Below, piece by piece: positions 1 through 10,050 of a DNA stretch of 38,894 nucleotides. Both the position numbers and the translations under genes were made by a program. Position 1 is the stretch's first letter. The number at the start of each line of letters is the position of its first letter. The stretch is from NCBI GenBank assembly GCA_033557835.1, contig JAWQRO010000451.1, forward strand, positions 1-38,894, given 5' to 3'. Origin of the DNA: Helochares maculicollis. Taxonomy: Eukaryota; Arthropoda; Insecta; Coleoptera; Hydrophilidae. The notes under the pieces were generated by a model that ran no database searches, was not told the origin of the DNA, and worked only from the letters and a program-made list of their open reading frames with translations.

Positions 1-284
1 GCTCTCATACAAGTTTAGTAACTCGCCAAAAGCTTTTACAGCTTGAATGGGATGTAATACCACACCCACCTTATTCTCCAGATTTGGCACCTTCAGATTA
101 TTACTTGTTCCGGTCTTTGCAAAATTTCTTGGATGGGAAGACCTTTACCTCAAACCAGGACGTCAAGTACACCTTGGACCAGTTTTTTGCCAGCAAAGTC
201 CAAAAGTTTTTTGAGCGTGGGATCAATCTCCTGCCCGAAAGATGGCAAAAGGTATTGGACCAAAATGGAGAATATATCATTTAA
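1..284 (+). mobile_element. mariner transposase, C-terminal fragment (cut by window start)
   Basis: Frame 3 is open from the first bases to the TAA at 282-284. It carries the mariner C-terminal signature HPPYSPDLAPSDYYLFRSL, in which the last D is the third catalytic aspartate of the DD34D transposase, followed by the family ending PERWQKVLDQNGEYII. The first two catalytic aspartates and the N-terminal helix-turn-helix lie outside the window or are lost. This stretch has no internal stop. The protein type resembles the outer element of the nested pair at 24-26 kb. Degenerate satellite sequence starts within about 10 bases of the stop, so no 3' terminal inverted repeat is visible. Family assignment is firm; whether the copy continues intact to the left is unknown. 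Confidence 0.9.
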
Positions 285-2040
285 TAAAATGTTTATACAC
301 TCTGCTACTAAGAGCGTCAGCTTAGCCTCTTAATTCAAGAGTGTTCTTCTATTTAGGGCGTTAACTGATTTTTTATGTTTAAAAACATTACTAATTAAGA
401 GCTTCAACCTAAGCTTTTAGTATTTAACAGCATTCCACGCTTAAGGTCGTTCTATTAAGCTTCTGTCCTTCAAAAACACCAGGCTTATTAAGAGTATCAA
501 CCAAGTCTTCTTATATGAAAGTACAGCTCGCTTTGATGGAGAATCAAGAGCCTCAACTGAGCTTCTCACATCGTAAATGTATTATTAAAAGCGACAACTT
601 TCTGAGGTATTTCTCTATAAAAAGCGTCAACATCGTTTTCCACATAATAAAATATTTGTTTAGTTATAATGTCAAGTAAACTTTTAATAATATGGAATAT
701 GGCTGCTATTAAGAGCATCAACTTAGCCTGCCATATTAAGGTACAGTCCACAATTTAGAGTGCTAACTGATTATTTTACGTTTAAGAACGTTCTTCTAAT
801 TAAGAGTGTCAACTCGCGGCTTTATTGTAGAAAACATTCTACCATTAAAAGCGTTCTATTGCGCTTCTTTCATTCAGAAACACTTCGCAAATTAAGAGCG
901 TCCTCTAAGCAATCTAATTGTAATGCTGATGCCCAGAGATTCTAAGAAGAAATGCGGTCTGGTGTTTTTAATAAATTTAGCCCCAATAAATGCTCTTAGT
1001 ATCGCCAAGGGAGTGCATTTCTTGCCACCCTAAAGAATATTGATGGGCTCTACACAACGTATTTTACAAGCGGGTGAGTCGTCTGGCAAATATTGAAGTG
1101 GATGTAATGGCCAGTTTTGCGAAGTTAAAGAAATCGTGGGATCGTAAAAGTTGCAACCGCCATTGGACAAACGTCACGGGAGTGCTGCCACATATTATCT
1201 GACCGAATGCACGGCAGAAGCAGAATCAATTCAGCTCTGTCACTAGAAAGTCAGGTAGTAGAAAAACCGAAGCGACGCGCATATAAATAGATGTAAATAT
1301 TTGTACATTTTATGTAAATAATAAAACCTGCTTAGAAATAAATATAAATAAATCGCTGGCATTTTAGGTTGATTAATAAGAACTCTCCAAAATTCGTAAC
1401 ATTAGCTCCAAAAATGGCTCGCTTTGTTGGGCGATTAAGAGCGTCAAATGAGTTTCGAATATGATAAATTATTAAAGGCGTCAACTTAAGATTTTCACAC
1501 TCCTCTTTTTATAATGTCAACTCAGCTTTTAATCGCAAGAAATATTCGGCTACTAAGAGCGTTAACTGTGTTTTTTCATTTAGATACATTAGATTCATAA
1601 AGAGCGTCAACTTAAACTTTTACTATTCGAAATAGTTTACTGTTAAGAGCATTCAATTAAGGTTCTATCATTTAGAAACACTTCGCTTATTAAGAGCCCC
1701 AGCTTAGACTTCCTGTATCCGAAGGTAGCTCGCTTTGCTGGGCAATTAATTTCTTCAACTGAGCTTCTAGCATTGAGAAATATTATTAAAAGCGTTAACT
1801 TGTAGTTTTTACATTCTGAAACGTTCCACTATAAACTGCGTTAATATCGCTTCTAACACTTCACTTTGTGGTATTTAAAACGCCAACTAAGCTTCCAATA
1901 CAGAAAACATTTTGCCTTTAAAAGCATCAAACTAAACTTAAGATAAAGAGGCATTCTGCTCTCAAAAGCGTAAACTAATCATCTTACTTTTAGGAACATT
2001 TCCCAAATAAAATCGTCGACAACGCTTTTGAAATCTACTA
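285..2040. repeat. degenerate tandem repeat, unit about 50 bp, with higher-order structure
   Basis: A core close to ATTAAGAGCGTCAACTTAG recurs about every 45-55 bases, for example near 302, 395, 487, 545, 585, 707, 795, 893, 1425, 1471, 1550, 1598, 1690 and 1785. It is often preceded by a version of AAACATTCTGCT. A longer repeat sits on top: GCTCGCTTTG recurs at 526, 1417 and 1728, and segments around 360, 760 and 1560 align with one another. No ORF in it resembles a protein. The core, reverse-complemented, matches the satellite at 34-37 kb. Confidence 0.8.
925..1400 (+). mobile_element. non-satellite block inside the repeat array, possible solo LTR
   Basis: The 50 bp repeat stops near 920 and resumes near 1417. 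The block between has a TATA-like ATATAAATA at 1281, an AATAAA at 1320 and ends near GTAACA at about 1397-1402, an ending often seen in insect LTRs. No coding region and no convincing target-site duplication were found. The LTR reading is an inference; unrelated host sequence is possible. Confidence 0.35.
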
Positions 2041-3499
2041 CATGTTTTACGGAGCTTTCATTTTACTCAAATAAAAATTACAATAAGTTTCTGAAAGGTT
2101 TTTATTACGTTTTAGAATAAATATTGCAGGTAAGTATTTTAAGGTACAATGAATGTTAGAAACGTCCAATGGTGAAATATCCATTTATTTGTAAGTAGTT
2201 GCTAATGCTTTTAAGAACATTGAAACATATGAACATTTTAAAGTCTCAATTCATATAAAAATGCATAGAAATATAGAGCAACACTTATGTAATAATAAAA
2301 CGGGGTAGGTAAGTAAATGCGACAAAACAGTGTTAATAACTAATGAGCAAAGAAAAGTCGTGTGAATTCAAGCAACGAGTCCATGCATTATTAAAAGAAG
2401 TACTTTATCAGTTGAGTTTACAAATATCAGTAGCCGAAGTTGAGGCAGAAGGATTAAACTAATTTTCTCTACAAGTTCTTAAGACTAAGATCCACTGTTT
2501 GTGGCATTTTTCTTTTGTGCACATAACGACTGCTGAACTGTTTCAATGAATATTGTTTAACCAAAAATATTAAGTATTATCATTCTTCCTCAAACCGCAA
2601 TAATTTATCAATTAGCAAACACTATTACATTGCTATATTTGTAAATTAATTGGTTTTCCCTACATAGTATAAAAAAATCAGTTTAAAAATAAAATTTTAG
2701 AAATTTTTAAAATTTCAGCCGAGTTTTTAGGGTTACGTAAGCTTTTAACACAAAGAATTAATCGATATGATACATTTAATAGGATTTGATATGCAGATTA
2801 GAATTGATGTCTCAATTGATATGCAAAATACAATTATATGAAATTTCAGTTTGATTTCTTCACCGCCTATGCAGGGATGTTGAGTGGAGACACATACTGG
2901 TTCGATATCGACAAACCGATTACCGCTATACAACAAAATATAAAATTGATTCAGTCAGTTGTTAAAAATGCGATGGAAGTATACACCTAAAATAGTTTCT
3001 ATAAATCAAATCATACGTGTTTGAAGTATTTTAGAACAGTATCTATTTACTTTTTGTCCGTTCAACGCCAGTGGTATAATCCAACCTAACGACATTCGGG
3101 TTTCTGATGGGGAAAAATTATCAATTTCTACAAAAATAAAATGTTTGGTCGAAAATTCCAATGATGCAGTGTGGAGAAAGTCCTGAAGTCTGCCTTAAAA
3201 ACTGTTCGTTTATCATAAATAAAGGAAATCTTCTAATTGAGTCGTTTGTTGTCGCCCGACTTGCGTTATATTCGGAAGCACCCCATCACATGTCGAAAGC
3301 GAGCGACCCTCTGGTGTATCAATTTAACAAAAAGAGACCCGCTCGTGGTTCTTAACGAAGAAGCTCTAGAACTTTGGTAATATCGTTGAAACTTTTGTAA
3401 TTGGACTCGGGATACAAAACGAGTAATTTTCCACAAAAATAAACCGACACGGAAGAAAAACTGGACTATTATTAGTATCAACCCGGGTAACACTTGGGT
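2041..3499. other. non-coding AT-rich stretch
   Basis: No recognisable gene, RNA or repeat. ORFs here are short and lack family motifs. It probably belongs to the IRS gene's first intron, or lies beyond that gene, but this cannot be decided from the window. Confidence 0.5.
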
Positions 3500-3659
3500 C
3501 TCCCTATATTTTATCAGGTTTCTTCAGCTGTGCCCCTGAACCGCGCCACCTCTAATGAAACTTGTTTGAGAAGATTAGGCGCGTTTTGGAACTGAAATTG
3601 GCGGTTTTAGGGCCTGTTTACAATGCAGCCTGGCATATTTTACGGCTCCCTTAAGCCTC

Positions 3660-3728
3660 TAATTAAAAATCGAATGTTTGGGTTGTAAAATATTTGGAGC
3701 CCGTTCTGTTCGGTGTGATTTTTAATTA
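3660..3728. repeat. 12 bp perfect inverted repeat
   Basis: TAATTAAAAATC at 3660-3671 and its exact reverse complement at 3717-3728 flank a 45-base loop. Similar words (TTTACGG) lie just outside both arms. It could be an intronic regulatory element, a tiny MITE relic or chance in AT-rich DNA. Confidence 0.5.
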
Positions 3729-4007
3729 AAATTTTACGGCGAGTGTTGATGCGGCATTAAAAAATGATTTGGGAATGCACTTGCGAGACAAACGTAGCTA
3801 CCTCTGTTTCTCCATCAACATATAATCCAATAAATGTGTAGGCTGATGATCCTCTTGTGCTTTACGTTTCTTGTGATGGGACGAATAAGACGCTTAGTTA
3901 GAAATAAAAATTATGTTGGAAAATAGGGCAAAATACAGAAACAATCCCAGTAGGGCTTGTAAGTGCTTGGGTGACGCAAAGCCGCACTTGGAGGAATTCA
4001 AGGGAAG

Positions 4008-4056
4008 CGCCGCTCATGTTTGTTCCGCGCCGCTCATGTTTGCTCCACGCCGCCAT
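4008..4056. repeat. short tandem repeat, about 20 bp unit
   Basis: Two nearly identical units beginning CCGCTCATGTTTG, plus a partial third beginning CCGCCATG, lie in the CpG-rich intron segment beside the IRS exon. Confidence 0.6.
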
Positions 4057-4499
4057 GTATCGGCATGGCAGGCTCGAAAGACCAAAAGCGCAACGTATAA
4101 AATGTCAGCGCCTGGCGTTAACGAATAAGGGGAGAAATCCCTGCGAATATCAAAGGGATGTAGCGAAATGTTCGTTGCGTCCGAGATTATAAACCGAAAC
4201 AATCTTTGGATGTTCCGTGTGAAGCCACGTCCATCGTCAAAACGTGCGATTCCTTCGCGAGTAAACATAGTACGCGCCCAAACAGTCGCGAAAATGCGGC
4301 AGTCACGTGTTTCCCGGCCTACTTCAGTTGTCGATACGCCTTTTGACAGCTGCCGCAAAAACAAACAGATTCCAACCTCAAATTTCGCACGGCAGCCAGC
4401 GGCCTTTGGACGCAAAAAACAATCGCCCGGCCACGGCCGGCTGTGTTTTGCATGCGGGTATGTAAAAGGCGAAATTTAAAAGGACGCTTCTAGACTTAC

Positions 4500-4899
4500 C
4501 GAACGTAGGGCGAGGCGTCTCCCCATCTGCAGTTTCTTCACCATGCTGCAACGACAGCAACGCCTTGAGCCAGGCGTCAAGATCCTCCTCGTTATCCAAA
4601 ACCACGCAAAAACAATCGTCTTTGGTGTAAAGAGCAATCACGTGTTTGTGTTTGATATCCGACCTTTTATTGATGTTGAAACACGTCTTGAGCGGAATAC
4701 TACGTTTCGGCGGTTGTCCGCTATTGAACTTCCTCTCTGAATCGTAGTAATCCAGTCTAGCGGATGATTCGCTGGTTTCCGCTCGCAAAACAAAATATTT
4801 CTTCTTATTCGTCTTCAATTTTTTCAAGTAGCCCCTTCGCACTATGGGGCCGCCTCCCCCTCCTGGCTCGGCGACTGAACCAGAGCTTTTCAGACTCAT
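4500..4899 (-). CDS. chico: insulin receptor substrate (chico/IRS), first coding exon with PH domain
   Basis: IRS proteins dock on the activated insulin receptor at the membrane and pass the signal to PI3-kinase. The proposed start is ATG 4899-4897 with G at -3; the upstream in-frame Met at 5073 opens a stretch without domain features and is probably 5' UTR. The protein starts MSLKSSG, has a five-glycine run at residues 13-17, then a PH domain at about 18-119. Landmarks match IRS PH domains: GYLKKLKTNKKKYFVLRA, LDYYDSERKF, PKRSIPL, CFNINKRSDIKHKHVIALYT, and a closing helix with DLDAWLKALL. After residue 133 the reading runs into a strong donor, GTAAGT at 4499-4494, giving a 400-base phase-1 coding part. 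The PTB domain and YXXM tail were not found to the left, so this is a partial gene. Its surroundings are CpG-rich, as expected for a promoter-proximal exon. Confidence 0.9.
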
Positions 4900-5850
4900 G
4901 GCTAACTTTTGAGTTTTTCTGTTCACATGGGTCACTAGATTGGAACACTGGGCACAGATGAAATCAATTTTCGCAGTTGCACTCGTTTTGGCTCGACTAC
5001 TCTCTTGTGCTTCAATAGAGTAGTAGAGAGAAAAAGCGGTTTTATTGCCAAGGCCGTATAAAAATATGCGCAATAATGTTACAATACGTGAACATGTTGG
5101 GTCAATGAATATAGTAAAATAGCTGGCTTCCTGCTTTGGGAGCCGAGCCGCGATGGTCGTAACGTGTTCTCACAAATTCTCACATCAACACCAACCAACC
5201 ACTCGCACTCTTCACGGCACCGCACGTTTTTTTCTCTCGCGACCTGAGGAACCACCGCACTAAAACCTAAAAGATGGGGCGATGCACACTGCGTCGTTAT
5301 CTCAGTAGGCGACGCGAATGACACGTTCCCTAACAAAATCCGCTCAAATTTAGAAAAACACAAACAAAGCCACCTCGATGTTGCTTGCTTGTGTTGTACT
5401 TTGATACTAGTTCGCATTCAACTCCATCTTGGAAGGCTTGATCGTCATGTGTTCGCTATAGACGTCTGCGATTTGTTCACGTCTGGCATACGACACAAAC
5501 ATTGGCAGCTATCTCCGTCTATTGGGAGTGTGAGAAGGCGACGACTTCGGACTGTCAGTCTGATATTCAGCAGTCGTGTTGCAGGTTGTAAACAAGTTGG
5601 GCGCATGCTCCGACTCCGTAGTATTCGATAACAGCCGCCTAGTCGTAGCGCGTTTACACGAGCTCGATGCATTTGCGCATTGTTTGAATAACTGCCGGGG
5701 CGCTTGCCGGTAGAGATGGATCTTTTGCAAGAGATGCACTCGCTTGGTTCGATTGGATATACGTTCGTTTGTTGTGGGGTCGCCACTCCATCGCTATTTC
5801 AACACATCACATTGCATCGTGTCGCGCCGCGTCCTATTAGGACTGGTCTG

Positions 5851-6301
5851 GGCGAAAATTGCTTATTTTATAGGCACATGGAGCATACTGACGCAATATA
5901 CGTAACAGGACTGGTTTCGATTGATTCTGTACCTTCTACCTTTCATTTGTGCCCCTTATTTTACCTGCATGCTTACATAGTAGTAAACGCATGTTCATAT
6001 TGGGTCATCTCGAAAAGAAATGCACTGACTACCTACTTTCAAGAAGTTGCGTAACATCCATCATGGTGGTTGTAAGATCATTTCGAATCCTTGGAACCAA
6101 AGACCTAGAATTACAGCTTTTCAATGAGAACAGCTACTATACACTAACAGCGTAATGTAGTGCCTAAAATTTGAAAAATAAGCTATATATGATACATCTT
6201 GTTTCATACTTACGTTCTAAAACTTGCAGGGGTTGTAGATGTAATAAATAATAAGTGTTGGGCTTTGCATTAATTACCAACTGAGATGATAATTACATGT
6301 A
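5851..6301. other. non-coding stretch
   Basis: AT-rich sequence between the CpG-rich IRS upstream region and a mariner relic. No gene or repeat recognised. Confidence 0.5.
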
Positions 6302-7073
6302 CTACATGGACTGAAAACTCTTTAGCCCAACAATTAAAGAACATTTTATCGAATGAAAATATTCTTCGACATAATCTCCATCTAGAGTATTGCATTTGTT
6401 GTGACGGTCCTCCAACATTTCGACACCGGTTCGTAAGTGTGAAGCTTCGAGGCTTTCAAAATAGGCACTTATTTCCATCTTGACTTCCTCTTTTGATTAA
6501 AATCTTTTTCCAGCGATCCACTTTTTGAGTCTAGGGAAGAGGAAATAGTCACTAGGGACCAAATCTGGTGAGTACGGTGGGCAAGGGACTAGTTCATAGA
6601 GAAATCCCTTCAATTTATCGGTCGTATCACAAGCTGAATGGCCCGAAGCGTTGTCTTGTTGAAGGAACAATTTTTTCTTCGCTAAATGAGGGCACTTGGC
6701 TTCGATGTCGAGCGATCCAATAACGTTGTTTATTGATTGTTTCACCATGTTTCAGGTAGTAGATGAAAATAGTTTCAAGTGGACCCCAAAAAATACTGGC
6801 TAAAACCTTGCCGGCCGACTGTTGTGTTTTCAGGCACTTTGGACGACTTTCACCGAGTAACAGCCATTCAGTGGACTGTCGATTGGACTCAGGTGTGTAA
6901 TAATGTATCCATGTTTCATCCATTATTACAAATCGGCGCAGAAGCTAGTTTTTATTGCGTTTGATCAATGCCAGGTTGTCCTTTGAAGTGGAACACGTTT
7001 ATCCTTTTGGTCGAGATGTTTTTCCCACTAGAAAACAATGTTTGATCAAAACAGCAAATTGACTTTTTTCCAT
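6302..7073 (-). mobile_element. mariner transposase relic, helix-turn-helix region deleted
   Basis: Starting at ATG 7073 the sequence reads MEKSQFAVLIKHCFLVGK, a typical mariner N-terminus, then passes within about 30 codons (with stops) to RRFVMDETWIHYYTPESN, which holds the first catalytic Asp. About 120 codons between them, covering the HTH region, are missing. The second Asp is in LFLQQDNASGHSA and the third in PPYSPDLVPSDYFLF, with 34 residues between, so it is DD34D. There is a frameshift between the first and second catalytic motifs. A TAA follows GKRF near 6497, and beyond it the frame continues to GVEMLEDRHNKC and GDYVEE. It cannot encode an active enzyme. Terminal repeats were not found. 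Confidence 0.9.
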
Positions 7074-7089
7074 TGTAAATAAAAAAAGC

Positions 7090-9590
7090 ACAGGTAGAGT
7101 CACTTTGAGACCATTAACTTGAGGACGATTAGATAGTGTCGTGAAACTTTGACAGTATTCTAGTTAAGGTTAGAACTCTAAGACAAAGATAGAGATATTA
7201 GTCGTTGGTCGAAGACAGTCCAATTTCATTGCTATTTCAAGCAATTTCCTTCTGATCAACGCATAAATCAGCTGAACTCATAACATAATAATAAAAATTC
7301 TTTGGAGAGTTCAAATAACATTGCAATAAATTTAAACAGCAGAGGAAATATAAGGAGCATGTTTGCTCGATTTTTAGTTCATGCGTTCACTTCAATGCAT
7401 TTAATTTATTATAGATTTGTTATTTGTTCCATAAGTTTGCGCAACTCGGACGTCCATGTTCTTTTAACCTTATTCCAAGAATGATGGGTTGGTAACATGT
7501 AAGTCATCTCTACTGCTAAAGCATGAAATAAGCAATAAACAAAATAAAAGAAGCGATCGTTTTATTGTTAATTATATGCACGAGAGCAACTATTCCTCAA
7601 AAAACTGTACAAGTGCAATAAATTACAACCACAGAGGCAAGAGAAGCGGCGCATGTTTGCTCGGTTTTGTATTTGAGTCGATATTTTAAATTCAACACTA
7701 ACTAATGGGGGTTTTAATTATTAACTATTTTACAATTAACACATCGAAATTGAACAAATCCCGCATTTCCGTCTAAAAATAAGATAATTTAGAGTGCTTA
7801 CATTCACAATACAGATTCTTGAATTACTAGTCTACATAATATTTGTACGTAATTTTTGTATATTTAAAGTTTAGTAACGCGTACAATCAAGGAAATAAGT
7901 CAGATTATGTCTGTACATGGAAAATACTGTTCACTGATGTTAAGCTTCCTGGCACTAATCAGCAACACGTTTTAGGGTTTATTATGAGTACAAGTCATTA
8001 TCAATTCTATTAGAATTTAATTTAACATGACCACATTATTTCGCAGGGAAGAAAATTATCCGGCTAACTTTCTGAGGATTATCATAAATTGTATTTAATG
8101 CAAAAAGTAAGTATGTATAAGATCAATTTTGATCTTAGATTATGGTACTTTCTATGACAGATCTTTAGTTTAGACAAAGACGTCAAACACATTCATTCTT
8201 TCAAAGTGAATAAATCGCCTTTTATAAGATATGATAATGAAAACATTTAAAGAATACAACTATACAAATGCTTCTAAGTCAATCTAATTGAATGATAGAT
8301 TTAAAGAGTAAGAAAGTAATTAAAATTGGTTAGCAAAGCCCCAAACAAGCAATAAAAAATGCAAGGCAATGCAGCCAAATTTTACCATATATTCAAGCGT
8401 TGCCCCCACTTATATGACACAAATTGCTTGAAAAATCACTATTTAAACCAAAACTATAGGAACCTGAACAACAAAAACTAAAATGTGGAGAAATCATAAA
8501 GAAAATTTAATCCGAGAAAGTTCATTTTCTAGTACTTAGTAGTTTTTGCAATTGCATAACTATGCCCACAATATGCCGCTTAGCCGAGTGCGTATATTTT
8601 ATTATTAAGATATAATTTAACGACCAGCTTAATGGGTCAACTTATTTTTCCACGGATGCAATAAAATTTTATATCAATGACGTACACGACTTTTTCAATA
8701 CGATAATTAAATATACTGTAACCCATTCAAATAACCATTCTACAACTCATACGCAAACCTAATCGCGAAATTGCGTTCAATTGTTCGAGTCATACCAAAC
8801 AATATTTTGTGAGAGTAAAACGAATAGTGACAACATACAATTATTTACAAATTAACGATGCCGCCTAAAGTAGTGCTTTACTTGATTGCTCCAACTATAG
8901 AAATTGCATCCAATACCCATACTTTGTAAATAGAGGTATTATATGGGTAGAAATCTAAATTGATTGCGATCTTTTTCCTTCAGTTTCTGGGGAGGAGCAA
9001 TTTTTGCCTTGTTCGTGAAGAAGAGGTCAGGGATCTTCTGCACAGCAAGAAGATAAACGTGAGTGGCGAGTGCAAGCTATTCAGTATTTTTATGTCCATA
9101 ACTGTAAAAAAGTTCACGTACCTATCGCTTTAAGTATTGCGGGTTTCGAGCGACAAAAATTGCATAGTTGGAATTCCTTTCTATTGAAGTCCATATAGAT
9201 GTTATGCGGACGACCCGACCTAGATGACGCTTTACATCTGTTTGTTATATGCACATCAGCGTTCAGGCATATGCTATTATTGCTTTCAAGAATTTATTTC
9301 TTCATTAAGGAATTAACTGCTACTAAGTTTTATAGAAAAGCGGAGCTCGATAAAAGGCACCTATGAGTGTATCAGGTTTCCTCTAAATTTGTACTTACTC
9401 CAATTGATTCGAAACACGTGGTCCGTGTTTGCATTTTAATCTGGAATGTAACCATTAAGCGGAATATAGATTAAATTGAGCTGTTATGAATGGACCAGTT
9501 GGATGACTTCCGACCTGACTGGTAATAAAAATATCAAAATCCCGAGAAAGATGCTTGATCTCTGGTTTGCTTGAAATTTACAGATTTAGA
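7090..9590. other. non-coding AT-rich stretch with one diverged direct repeat
   Basis: No gene or RNA recognised. Segments at about 7321-7376 and 7613-7668 are diverged direct repeats: both start near TGCAATAAATT and contain CATGTTTGCTCG. A short open stretch at about 8990-9060 (EEVRDLLHSKKIN) faintly recalls a LINE reverse-transcriptase motif but is too short to call. Confidence 0.5.
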
Positions 9591-9593
9591 TTT

Positions 9594-9664
9594 TATGCTT
9601 TATTTTCATAACTTATTCCGTCCATATGCTTTGTTTTCATAACTTATTTCGTCCATAAGCTTTG
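9594..9664. repeat. 31 bp tandem duplication
   Basis: Two units, 9594-9624 and 9625-9655, begin TATGCTTT and end CCGTCCA or TCGTCCA, followed by a partial third to 9664. They differ at two positions. Confidence 0.75.
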
Positions 9665-10050
9665 TAAGGTCTATACTATAGAGAGATACTATCGAGTCTA
9701 TAGTCTCTTAGAAGAAGACGTTTTAAAATCGTTTAAAATTTCATCTTGGGTGAGTTTTTCTAGTCTTGAGTAACGTTTTAGCTTCACGCAAACTTTTAAT
9801 GCAACGTGCTTCTAATAATTAAACAACTGTTTCTAAGGGATCTCTAACAGTAAAACGAAAATATGTAATTGATTGGTTTTCTAGAGACTTTATCCAGCAA
9901 AGTCTAGTAAGATTTTATTTTCTTTGGAGATATTGTTGTTTAATTGTCGTTCAATACCGATCCAAATATTAATTCGATTGGCACTTTTTTAGACCAAATG
10001 ACCAGTTGTCAAGAGGTAAACAATAGCAGCATTTGATACAAAATATCAAC

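Larger units (their letters stand above)
3950..5850 (-). promoter_or_regulatory. CpG-rich segment around the IRS first exon (5' UTR and promoter candidate)
   Basis: CpG dinucleotides are dense here compared with the AT-rich surroundings. The IRS start codon lies inside, so the minus-strand transcript should begin somewhere between about 4950 and 5850. No convincing minus-strand TATA box was found; the TATAAAAATA at 5057-5066 reads in the plus direction. The ORFs of up to about 115 codons on both strands fit base composition rather than a gene. Confidence 0.45.

Noticed and set aside
4014..4415. 133-codon minus-strand ORF next to the IRS exon
   Set aside because: It lies beyond the IRS splice donor in CpG-rich sequence, overlaps ORFs on the other strand and shows no domain; most likely intronic.
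5057..5066. TATAAAAATA as the IRS TATA box
   Set aside because: It reads in the plus direction, opposite to the IRS gene.
4897..5073. Upstream in-frame extension of the IRS ORF starting at Met 5073
   Set aside because: The added 58 residues have no IRS-like features, while the Met at 4899 has G at -3 and directly precedes the usual short IRS N-terminus.
8985..9065. Possible LINE reverse-transcriptase remnant (EEVRDLLHSKKIN)
   Set aside because: Only about 15 residues look similar and nothing flanking continues the domain.
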